The position numbers were made by a program, and so were the translations under genes. This document shows, in pieces, positions 1 through 6,836 of a stretch of DNA of 16,090 nt (the first letter of the stretch is position 1; the number at the start of each line of letters is the position of its first letter). This DNA is from DASPLH01 sp035627675 (GTDB taxonomy: Bacteria > Acidobacteriota > Terriglobia > Terriglobales > Acidobacteriaceae). The stretch lies in the NCBI GenBank assembly GCA_035627675.1, contig DASPLH010000049.1:1-16090 (forward strand). The letters are read 5' to 3'. The notes under the pieces were generated by a model that was given only the letters and a program-made list of their open reading frames with translations, had not been told where the DNA came from and did no database searches.

Positions 1-1
1 C

Positions 2-136
2 GTCGTCGAAAAGCACGGGCTGACGGTCGCCGACGCGCCTTACGAGACGCACTGGAACTCGCGCCTGTTCGTTGTCGAACTGCCCAACGGCTTCCGCGTC
101 GCATTCTTTCAGTACGCGAAGCAGAAGGCCTCTTAG
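2..136 (+). CDS. 3' end of a gene, possibly VOC/glyoxalase-fold protein (partial)
   Basis: The frame is open from the left window edge to a TAG at 134-136 and encodes the last 44 residues of a protein that begins outside the window. The visible part has a short turn (APYETHW), then an alternating hydrophobic strand (RLFVVELPNGFRVAFFQY) and a basic tail. A final 'R-x-FVVELPNG-x-R-x-AFF' strand pair resembles the C-terminal beta-hairpin of vicinal-oxygen-chelate (glyoxalase/bleomycin-resistance fold) proteins, where the terminal strand often carries a metal ligand. This is a resemblance only: no complete domain is available and the fragment is short. The next gene starts 264 nt downstream on the same strand. 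Confidence 0.5.
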   Translation, partial: VVEKHGLTVADAPYETHWNSRLFVVELPNGFRVAFFQYAKQKAS

Positions 137-220
137 CGGAGCAGCCGCAGGCGGAGGAGCGCGTGGATACTCCGCAGCCGGGCAGCACCGATTGCGGGGA
201 GCTGCCGGACGCGGAATTCG

Positions 221-228
221 TATAGAAT
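221..228 (+). promoter_or_regulatory. Candidate -10 box upstream of the FabH-like gene
   Basis: TATAGAAT lies 172 nt before the FabH-like start codon. Either TATAGA or TAGAAT could be the hexamer. I see no -35 element at 16-18 nt spacing. If used, it would give a leader of about 165 nt. The rest of the 137-400 gap shows no gene or clear hairpin. Confidence 0.25.
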
Positions 229-400
229 CGTCTTTCGGGTGGGGAAACGATCGTTCTGTTCTTCTCGACGCCGCTCCCGGTGAGCGTTTGCAGGTAGCGC
301 AATTGTGTTCCCTGTCTTCTCCGTTCCGCGGTGAGTGGGCACCCTGGCCGGCAGATCACTTGAAAGGCACCGACACGCGCCGATCGCGGCGCTCCCGAAC

Positions 401-1414
401 ATGCACGCAAAGATCGCCGCAATCGAGTACCACCTGCCCAGCAACCGGCTGACCAACGAGGACCTGTCCGCGATCTACGGCGCGTGGTCTCCGGAGAAGA
501 TCGAGTCGAAGACAGGAATTGTCGAACGCCGCATCAGCGACGCCGACGAGTGCTCGTCGGACCTTGCGGAGATCGCGTGCCGCAAGCTGTTCAGCTCGGG
601 CGCGTGCAAGCCCGAGGACATCGACTTCCTTCTATTGTGTACGCAGAGCCCCGATTTCTTCCTGCCGACCACCGCATGCATCCTTCAGAACCGCCTGGGA
701 CTGCCGCTCACGGCCGGTGCGCTCGATTTCAATCTCGGCTGCTCAGGTTTCGTGTACGGTTTGGGGCTCGCGAAGGGACTGATCGAAACCGGTCAGGCGA
801 AGCGCGTGTTGCTGGTGACGGCCGAGACCTACAGCAAGTTCATCCACCCGGGCGACCGCAGCGTGCGCAGCATCTTCGGTGACGGGGCCGCCGCAACCCT
901 GGTGGTTGCCGGCGACGGTTCGGAGCCGTCGATCGGACCTTTCATCTACGGAACCGACGGCAGCGGGGCGCGCAACCTCATTGTGCCGGTCGGCGGCATG
1001 AGGAAGAAGAAAGTCACGGGAGACACGAGAACCGTGGACGAGTTCGGCAACGAGCGGACGGCCGAGAATCTCTACATGAACGGCGCGGAGGTCTTCACCT
1101 TCACGCTGCGCGCAGTTCCCGAGGCGGTAAGGCAGTTGCTCGATCGCTCCCGCAAAACGCTCGACGAGTTCGACCTGGTCGTGTTCCACCAGGCCAATCA
1201 CTACATGCTGGAACACCTGCGCAAGCGCCTCGAGATCCCCACCGAGCGCTTCTATGTTGCGCTCCGCAAGTACGGGAACACGGTCTCGGCCACCATTCCC
1301 ATCGCTCTGAAGGACGCGATGGACCACGGCGTGCTCACGTCGGGAATGACCGTGATGCTGGTCGGCTTCGGCGTCGGCTACTCCTGGGCCGCCACGGTCG
1401 TGAACTGGGCTTAG
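401..1414 (+). CDS. 3-oxoacyl-ACP synthase III (FabH-like ketoacyl synthase)
   Basis: This 337-residue enzyme belongs to the KAS III branch of the thiolase superfamily, which condenses an acyl-CoA primer with malonyl-ACP. The catalytic triad is visible: Cys114 in NLGCSGFVYG, His263 in VFHQAN, and Asn293 in KYGNTVSATIP. The GDGAAATLV segment (160-168) and the MNGAEVF segment (226-232) also fit FabH. ATG at 401 is chosen because the family's first strand starts there (MHAKIAAIEYHLP). An in-frame GTG at 335 would add 22 residues with no family character. No strong ribosome-binding site precedes 401. The length is slightly above that of typical FabH (about 320). Homologues of this divergent type also occur in polysaccharide or secondary-lipid clusters, so housekeeping FabH is not certain. 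It converges with the transporter gene, with only 5 nt between the stops. Confidence 0.87.
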   Translation: MHAKIAAIEYHLPSNRLTNEDLSAIYGAWSPEKIESKTGIVERRISDADECSSDLAEIACRKLFSSGACKPEDIDFLLLCTQSPDFFLPTTACILQNRLGLPLTAGALDFNLGCSGFVYGLGLAKGLIETGQAKRVLLVTAETYSKFIHPGDRSVRSIFGDGAAATLVVAGDGSEPSIGPFIYGTDGSGARNLIVPVGGMRKKKVTGDTRTVDEFGNERTAENLYMNGAEVFTFTLRAVPEAVRQLLDRSRKTLDEFDLVVFHQANHYMLEHLRKRLEIPTERFYVALRKYGNTVSATIPIALKDAMDHGVLTSGMTVMLVGFGVGYSWAATVVNWA

Positions 1415-1419
1415 GCTCC

Positions 1420-3081
1420 TCAGATCAATAACTGCGCCAGCAGAATCTTTCCAATCATCGCTATGGGATACACCGTCGTGTATGCGATGTTCGGACGATC
1501 GTTTCCACTGACCTGCGCGGCATACGTGAGGCTGGCGGGCTCGGTGTGGATTCCGCTCACCATGCCCATCACCGACGCGTAAGGAATCTTCATGAACTTG
1601 TGGGCGACGATCATGGTCGTCAGCGCGACGCCACAGGTCACGATCACTCCGGCGAGGATGATTTGCGGTCCATTGGCGCGGAGCGTCTGCGCGAACGAGT
1701 AGCCCGCGCGCGTGCCCACCCCGGCCATGAACAGCAGCAGCCCGACCTGACGCAGGGTGAGGTTCGCGCTCACCGGCATCGTCCAGGTGACGCGGCCGGT
1801 GCGTTCCAGCTTGCCGAGGATCAGCGCCACGAGCAGCGGGCCGCCGGCGAGGCCGAGCCGCAGGACCGTCCCGCCCGGCAACGGAATCGGCAGCATGCCG
1901 AGCAATGCTCCCATCACCATTCCGATCGCGACGGAACCGAAGTCGGTCTCGGCCGTTCCCTTGATCGAGTCGCCGAAGAACTGTGAGACTGACGCGAGGT
2001 TTTCGCGGCCGCTGAGCACGCGCACGAGATCGCCGAACTCCAGACGCATCTCCGGCGACGGCACAAGGTCCTTGTCGCCGCGCCGTATGCGCGTAATCGT
2101 CGCCTGGAGCTTGGTTTCGAGATCGAGATCGCCGATGCGCTTTCCCACCACGTCCGGACTGGAGACGAAGATTCTGCGGTAGTCCAGCTCCGTGCGGTCG
2201 AGTTCGATGTGCAGGTCCGATGGCTCGCCGAAGATCTGCCGCGCTCGCTCCAGCGCCTCACCGTCTCCGACCACGACCACGATGTCGCCATTGTCGAGCC
2301 GGAGGTCGGGATGGAACAGTTGCACCGATCCGGAATGCAGGATGCGGCTGACGACGAACCCCGGCTCGCGATGGAGTTGCAGCACCTCGCCGATGGACAG
2401 GCCGACAATGCCCGGGTTGCGGACCACGAAATCGCGCGATTGCAGTTCGCGCGCGTCGCCGTTCGGTTCTTCGTCGTCCTTGTGCCAGAAGCGGCGGAGA
2501 ATCTGGAAGGCGAGCAGCAACCCGATGACGCCCATCGGATATGCCAGACCGAAGGCGACGATCGGCTCGTCGGACAAGTCGCGCACCTGCTCAGGAGAAA
2601 GGTTGTCGGAGTGGGCGCGGAAGCGGATGCGCTCCTGGGCGGCGGCCACGGCCGGAGTGTTGGTCAGGGCCCCGCAGTAGAGTCCCGCGATGCGGGCGTG
2701 CGAATAGCCGAGCGCGTGTCCCACCCCGGTCGCCAGCAGCGCTCCCAGCCCGAGCACGGCGATGGCGAGCATGTTGTTGCGCGCACCCTGGCGATTGAAC
2801 GAGGCGAAGAACGCTGGACCAGACTGGATTCCAATCGTGTAAACGAAGATGATCAATCCGAGCGCGGGAACGATGTCAGGCAGCGCGATCTCCTTCGCGA
2901 GCGCACCGACGGCGATTCCGACGAACAATACCCCCGAGATCCCAAAGCGGATGCCGAAGACACTGACCTGGCCCAGCAGATAGCCCAGGCCGATCACGAT
3001 GAATAAGGTGAGGATGGGTGATGCAACGAGCGTGTGTATGAATGCAGTCATCAGACGCGGAGCTACCCGCAATTCCATCAT
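1420..3081 (-). CDS. AAE-family (YidE/YbjL-type) transporter with two RCK_C domains
   Basis: This 553-residue inner-membrane protein has the architecture of the aspartate:alanine exchanger family: an N-terminal hydrophobic block (about 15-195), two cytoplasmic TrkA_C/RCK_C domains (about 215-285 and 295-370), and a C-terminal hydrophobic block (about 380-553). The duplicated membrane halves carry the matching family motifs GALTNTPAVAAA (137-148) and SGIHTEPASLTYA (509-521). RCK_C domains bind regulatory ligands in related carriers; the ligand and the transported substrate are unknown here. The start is uncertain: ATG at 3081 lies 18 nt after the mutS2 stop, but Met11 (ATG at 3051) sits immediately before the membrane segment and is equally plausible. 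Neither has a clear ribosome-binding site. Close spacing suggests co-transcription with mutS2, although the functions look unrelated. Confidence 0.85.
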   Translation of the reverse strand: MMELRVAPRLMTAFIHTLVASPILTLFIVIGLGYLLGQVSVFGIRFGISGVLFVGIAVGALAKEIALPDIVPALGLIIFVYTIGIQSGPAFFASFNRQGARNNMLAIAVLGLGALLATGVGHALGYSHARIAGLYCGALTNTPAVAAAQERIRFRAHSDNLSPEQVRDLSDEPIVAFGLAYPMGVIGLLLAFQILRRFWHKDDEEPNGDARELQSRDFVVRNPGIVGLSIGEVLQLHREPGFVVSRILHSGSVQLFHPDLRLDNGDIVVVVGDGEALERARQIFGEPSDLHIELDRTELDYRRIFVSSPDVVGKRIGDLDLETKLQATITRIRRGDKDLVPSPEMRLEFGDLVRVLSGRENLASVSQFFGDSIKGTAETDFGSVAIGMVMGALLGMLPIPLPGGTVLRLGLAGGPLLVALILGKLERTGRVTWTMPVSANLTLRQVGLLLFMAGVGTRAGYSFAQTLRANGPQIILAGVIVTCGVALTTMIVAHKFMKIPYASVMGMVSGIHTEPASLTYAAQVSGNDRPNIAYTTVYPIAMIGKILLAQLLI

Positions 3082-3099
3082 AACGAACTGCGGGTGCGG

Positions 3100-5538
3100 C
3101 TACGTCTTCAGTTCCACGACCGTCGCGCCGGCTCCGCCTTCGTTTTGAGGCGGCTCTGTGACGCTCGAGACGTGCGGATGCTTTTGCAGGTATTGCCGGA
3201 TGGCTTTGCGCAGGATGCCCATGCCGCTGCCGTGAACCACGCGCACGCGCGCCAGGCCGGAGAGGAACGCGCGGTCGATGAACTTCTCGACCTCGCGCGT
3301 GGCGTCGTCCACGGTCTGGCCGATGACGTTGATCTCGCTGGGAGCCGAGTCGTCCTCTTCACGCAGCCGGACGTTGATTCCCCTGGCCCGCGCGGCCTGC
3401 ACCGGATTGTCGTTGGCACGGGCGACGACCTGTGCGATGTCGTCGAGCGCAACACGCATCTTCATCGGACCGACCTGCACCTCGACGGCGTCATCGTCCA
3501 GCTTGCGCACGACTTTCCCGGAGCGGCCCAGGGACTTGAGCTGCACGGTATCGCCTTCGCTGACGCGCTGCACGACATGCGGCCGCGCGTTCTGGTCTCC
3601 CCGATCGGCGCCGGTGGCGTGTGCCACCACGGTATTGTTGAACTGTTCGCGGAACTCGCGGCGGGCCTTGGCAATGCGGCGCTCGGCTTCTTTGCTGAGC
3701 TTCAGGGCGGCCGCGCGGTCCTGCACGGCGCTCACGGCCTCGCGAGCGTGATACTCGAGGTCGCGCAGCAGCGAGTCGAGCTTCTTTTCCATCTCGCGGA
3801 CCTTCTCGCGCTGCTCGCGCACGCCCTCGGCCTCAAGGCGGCTGCGCTCGCGCGCTACTTCCTGTTCGCACAGCTTCAACCGGTTGCGCTCCGATTCAAG
3901 CTCCCGAAGCTCGTTGTGCAACCGGTCGAGGAAACGAGCGACATCCTGCGTCTGCGTCGAGAGCCGGGCGCGGGCTTCGGCCACGATGCGGCCGTTAAGC
4001 CCGAGCTTGTGGGCAATGTTGATGCCGGCCGAGGCTCCCGGCACGCCCACGCGCAGTTCGTAGGTCGGGGCGAGTGTGTTTTCGTCGAAGCCGACGGCGG
4101 CGTTCATCACGCCTTCGGTGTTGGCGGCGTAAACCTTCAATGAGGTGTGGTGCGTCGAGATGATGCTGAGGGCGCCACGGCGCAGGAAGTGCTCGGCGAT
4201 GGAAACGGCCAGCGCCGCGCCCTCTTCCGGGTCGGTCGCGGAGCCCAGCTCATCGAGCAGCACCAGAGAATCCCCGGTCGCGGTGTGCGAGATGAAGTCG
4301 ATGTTCGTGACGTGCGCCGAGAAGGTCGAGAGATTCTGTTCAATGGATTGGTAATCGCCGATATCGGCGAGAACCGCGTCCAGGAGCGGCAACTCGGCGC
4401 GATCCGCCGGGACGGGCACACCGGCCTGCGCCATCAGCGCAAGCAGGCCCACGGTCTTGAGACCGACGGTCTTACCGCCCGTGTTGGGTCCGCTGATGAT
4501 GAGCTGGCGATGCGCGCGGTCGAGTTCGAGCGTAAGCGGCACCACGCTGGCGCGTTTGGCGCGCAGGTTGCGCTCCAACACCGGATGGCGGGCGTTGCGA
4601 AGGATGATCGACTCCGGCGCGCCGTCTTCGAGCAACTGCACGCGCACGCAATCGTAGTCCTCGGCGAAGCGTGCCTTCGCGAACTGAGTCTCCAGTTCCG
4701 ACAGGATGTCCAGCGAGGCAAGGATGGCTTCGGACTGCTGCCCTACCTGCGCGGTCATCTCCCGCAGGATGCGGTGGATCTCCGCCTGTTCGTCTTCGAG
4801 CAGGCGCACGAGTTCGTTGTTCTGCTCGATGGTCTCGAGCGGCTCGACAAACACCGTCTGCCCGGACGAGCTGGCACCGTGCACGACGCCCGACACGCGG
4901 CGCTTCTGCTCGGACTTGACGGGGATGACGAAGCGCTCGCCGCGGATCGTGATCAGCTCGTCCTGCACGGCGCCGCCCTCGGCGAGCCGGCGCAGGTAGC
5001 CGCGCAACGATTCCTGGATATGCCGCTTCTGGCGTTCGATGTCGCGGCGGATGGCCGACAACTCTGAGGACGCGCGGTCGTCCAGAGTTCCGTCCGGCTG
5101 GATCTTGCCCCGGAAGAACCGCAGCAGTCCGGTGAAGTCGGCGATAGCGCGGGAGAGTTCCTCGACACCCGGCCAGGGAGACTTCATCGTGGCCGGGGGA
5201 TGCAGCCCGATTTCCCGCCACTCGGCGGCCCGGTCCACGACGGCAACGATCTCGCGCAACTCACCGGTTTCGAGCGTCGCGCCCTGGATGCGCGACTTGG
5301 CCAGCAAGGTGGAAACGTCTTCCAGACCGGCGAAGTCGAACCGGCCACCCGAACGCAGGTACTCGCGAATCTCGGCCGTAAGTTGTTGCTGGCGCTCGAT
5401 CCAGGCCCGGTCGGCGGTGGGTTGCAGCTCCTGGACGGCGCGGCGTCCCAGCACCGACTGGCAGTATCCGGCTACGATCTCCCGCAGGCGGTCGAACTCC
5501 AGTACGCGATCTGAGCTGTGCTGTAGCGGTTCGGGCAC
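3100..5538 (-). CDS. mutS2: MutS2 family ATPase with C-terminal Smr domain
   Basis: This 812-residue protein is a full-length MutS2, a homologue of mismatch-repair MutS that lacks the mismatch-recognition domain. Family members suppress recombination or act on branched DNA and stalled ribosomes. Visible parts are an N-terminal helical lever/clamp region (about 1-330), Walker A GPNTGGKT (350-357), Walker B LVLLDE (425-430), the STHH switch (461-464), a long Glu/Arg-rich coiled coil (about 520-635), a KOW/beta-barrel-like segment (about 655-705), and an Smr domain (about 735-812) with HGSGMG (769-774). The Smr LDLR-type motif reads INVIG instead (see findings). The start is GTG at 5538, and an in-frame TAA lies directly upstream, so no longer start exists. 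No ribosome-binding site is seen. A TACGAT box ends 6 nt before the GTG, compatible with a leaderless mRNA. Confidence 0.96.
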   Translation of the reverse strand: MPEPLQHSSDRVLEFDRLREIVAGYCQSVLGRRAVQELQPTADRAWIERQQQLTAEIREYLRSGGRFDFAGLEDVSTLLAKSRIQGATLETGELREIVAVVDRAAEWREIGLHPPATMKSPWPGVEELSRAIADFTGLLRFFRGKIQPDGTLDDRASSELSAIRRDIERQKRHIQESLRGYLRRLAEGGAVQDELITIRGERFVIPVKSEQKRRVSGVVHGASSSGQTVFVEPLETIEQNNELVRLLEDEQAEIHRILREMTAQVGQQSEAILASLDILSELETQFAKARFAEDYDCVRVQLLEDGAPESIILRNARHPVLERNLRAKRASVVPLTLELDRAHRQLIISGPNTGGKTVGLKTVGLLALMAQAGVPVPADRAELPLLDAVLADIGDYQSIEQNLSTFSAHVTNIDFISHTATGDSLVLLDELGSATDPEEGAALAVSIAEHFLRRGALSIISTHHTSLKVYAANTEGVMNAAVGFDENTLAPTYELRVGVPGASAGINIAHKLGLNGRIVAEARARLSTQTQDVARFLDRLHNELRELESERNRLKLCEQEVARERSRLEAEGVREQREKVREMEKKLDSLLRDLEYHAREAVSAVQDRAAALKLSKEAERRIAKARREFREQFNNTVVAHATGADRGDQNARPHVVQRVSEGDTVQLKSLGRSGKVVRKLDDDAVEVQVGPMKMRVALDDIAQVVARANDNPVQAARARGINVRLREEDDSAPSEINVIGQTVDDATREVEKFIDRAFLSGLARVRVVHGSGMGILRKAIRQYLQKHPHVSSVTEPPQNEGGAGATVVELKT

Positions 5539-5544
5539 TTATTC

Positions 5545-5550
5545 ATCGTA
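5545..5550 (-). promoter_or_regulatory. Candidate -10 box of mutS2 (leaderless geometry)
   Basis: On the minus strand TACGAT (TAnnnT type) is followed after 6 nt by the mutS2 GTG. Transcription would start at or next to the start codon. There is no recognisable -35. Confidence 0.35.
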
Positions 5551-5558
5551 CAACGGCT

Positions 5559-5580
5559 GAAGCTGCCAGACGCCAGCTTC
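5559..5580. promoter_or_regulatory. 7-bp perfect inverted repeat upstream of mutS2
   Basis: GAAGCTG (5559-5565) and CAGCTTC (5574-5580) are perfect reverse complements separated by 8 nt. Allowing one bulged C, the arms extend to 10 bp. The repeat lies just upstream of the proposed mutS2 -10 box, where a -35 would be, so an operator is possible. It could also be a chance palindrome. Confidence 0.3.
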
Positions 5581-5599
5581 CAGCGGGGCAGCCCGCGCC

Positions 5600-5615
5600 T
5601 GTGATTCCGGTCACA
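5600..5615. promoter_or_regulatory. CRP/FNR-superfamily binding site (TGTGA-N6-TCACA)
   Basis: TGTGATTCCGGTCACA is a perfect two-fold symmetric match to the CRP consensus half-sites with the canonical 6-nt centre. Its centre (5607.5) lies 41.5 nt before a hemB transcription start predicted at 5649, the classical class II activator position. It lies about 70 nt before the predicted mutS2 start. The regulator is not encoded in this window. Confidence 0.6.
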
Positions 5616-5633
5616 CAGGGCGGCTCGGGCCGG

Positions 5634-5642
5634 TGCTAGACT
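5634..5642 (+). promoter_or_regulatory. Candidate extended -10 box of hemB (leaderless geometry)
   Basis: TGCTAGACT combines an extended -10 TG dinucleotide with the hexamer TAGACT (5637-5642). The hexamer ends 7 nt before the hemB ATG, so the transcript would begin at about the start codon. There is no -35 consensus, which would fit an activator-dependent promoter served by the adjacent CRP-type site. Confidence 0.45.
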
Positions 5643-5649
5643 TTTCACT

Positions 5650-6690
5650 ATGGCGTACCCAATCAACCGTTTACGCAGACTCCGCCGGAGCGAAGCCATG
5701 CGCTCGCTCGTGCGCGAGACGCGGCTATCGCCCGAAGGCTTCATCTATCCTTTGTTTATATGTCCGGGGGAGGGGATCCGGAAGGAAGTCCGCTCCATGC
5801 CCGGCGTCTTCAACCTCTCGATCGACGAAGCGGTGAAGGAAGTCGCCGACGTGAAATCGCTCGGCATCCCGTCGGTCATCCTGTTCGGCTTGCCCGAGAA
5901 AAAAGATGAAGTGGCGACCGGAGCGTGGGCCGACGACGGCATCGTGCAGAAGGCCACGAGGGCGATCAAGCGCGAAGTGCCCGGCGTGCTCGTGATGGGT
6001 GACGTCTGCCTCTGCGAGTACATGTCGCACGGCCACTGCGGGATCGTAAAGAAGGTTGACACGGGCGCCGCAGTCGAGAGCGGTAAAACCGGAGCTGCGG
6101 CGGCGAAGGCAGCCGAGCCCGAATATGAGATCGTGAACGATCCGTCGGTCGAAATCCTGGCCAAGACCGCGGTCTCGCAGGCAAAGGCCGGCATCGATAT
6201 CATCGCTCCGTCCGACATGATGGACGGCCGCATTGCCGCGATTCGGGCGGCGCTCGACGCCAACGGCTTCGAGAACACTCCGGTGCTGAGCTATGCGGCG
6301 AAGTTTGCCAGCGGATTCTACGGGCCGTTCCGCGAAGCCGCCGATTCGGCTCCGGCGTTCGGAGACCGTCGCGCATACCAGATGGATCCGGCGAACATCC
6401 GCGAAGCCATGCGCGAGATCGAGATGGATCTGGCGGAAGGCGCGGACATGATCATGGTGAAGCCCGCAATCGCCTACCTCGACGTCATCGCCGAAGCGCG
6501 CCGCCGGTTCGATGTGCCGCTTGCTGCCTACCAGGTCAGCGGAGAGTACGCCATGATCAAGGCCGCCGCGCAGAACGGCTGGATCGATCACGACCGCGTC
6601 ATGCTGGAATCGCTGCTCAGCATCCAGCGCGCGGGAGCCTCCATGGTACTGACGTATTTCGCTAAGGAAGCCGCAACAATCATTGCGTAG
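5650..6690 (+). CDS. hemB: Delta-aminolevulinic acid dehydratase (porphobilinogen synthase)
   Basis: HemB condenses two 5-aminolevulinate molecules to porphobilinogen, the first common tetrapyrrole precursor (heme, siroheme, cobalamin), in the cytosol. The 346-residue protein has the two Schiff-base lysines, Lys218 (SYAAKFASGFYGPFR) and Lys271 (MIMVKPAIAYLD). The zinc site has all three cysteines, Cys120, Cys122 and Cys130, in DVCLCEYMSHGHCG, so this is a zinc-type rather than magnesium-only enzyme. APSDMMDGR (186-194) is also canonical. About 22 extra Ala/Lys-rich residues lie between the zinc site and VNDPSVEIL (about 134-161). ATG at 5650 fits the family N-terminus (MAYPINRLRRLR). It is divergent from mutS2 and followed by a strong terminator, so it is probably monocistronic. 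Confidence 0.97.
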   Translation: MAYPINRLRRLRRSEAMRSLVRETRLSPEGFIYPLFICPGEGIRKEVRSMPGVFNLSIDEAVKEVADVKSLGIPSVILFGLPEKKDEVATGAWADDGIVQKATRAIKREVPGVLVMGDVCLCEYMSHGHCGIVKKVDTGAAVESGKTGAAAAKAAEPEYEIVNDPSVEILAKTAVSQAKAGIDIIAPSDMMDGRIAAIRAALDANGFENTPVLSYAAKFASGFYGPFREAADSAPAFGDRRAYQMDPANIREAMREIEMDLAEGADMIMVKPAIAYLDVIAEARRRFDVPLAAYQVSGEYAMIKAAAQNGWIDHDRVMLESLLSIQRAGASMVLTYFAKEAATIIA

Positions 6691-6710
6691 TCCGTTAACG
6701 GTACGCTGAC

Positions 6711-6738
6711 AAGGCCGCTCTTCCCGGAGCGGCTTTTT
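6711..6738 (+). terminator. Rho-independent terminator of hemB
   Basis: GCCGCTC (6714-6720) pairs perfectly with GAGCGGC (6727-6733) around a 6-nt loop, followed by five T. Three more A-T or G-T pairs extend the stem base. It lies 21 nt after the hemB stop. Confidence 0.88.
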
Positions 6739-6790
6739 CGCGTTCAGTCTCCGCCGGCCGAACACCTTCTCCCGCGTGCAGCGCTCGGTA

Positions 6791-6799
6791 TGTTTTAAT
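6791..6799 (+). promoter_or_regulatory. Candidate extended -10 box of the CocE-type hydrolase gene
   Basis: TGTTTTAAT has the TGn extension followed by TTTAAT (6794-6799), five of six matches to TATAAT. It lies about 38 nt before the GTG start and after the hemB terminator, a sensible place for an independent promoter. No -35 is visible. Confidence 0.4.
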
Positions 6800-6836
6800 T
6801 TGTGACACTCCGTTTGCCTGTCCATGGGAGGTTGCT

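Noticed and set aside
335..400. Longer GTG start for the FabH-like gene
   Set aside because: The 22 added residues do not resemble the KAS III N-terminus, and no ribosome-binding site precedes GTG 335.
3034..4143. A 369-codon open frame antisense to mutS2
   Set aside because: It lies wholly opposite the MutS2 coiled-coil and Smr region. Its product has no recognisable fold and is a GC-bias shadow.
5600..5615. Reading the hemB palindrome as an FNR box
   Set aside because: FNR sites are TTGAT-N4-ATCAA; this site has the CRP-type TGTGA-N6-TCACA half-sites. A CRP/FNR-family paralogue with CRP-like specificity is still possible.
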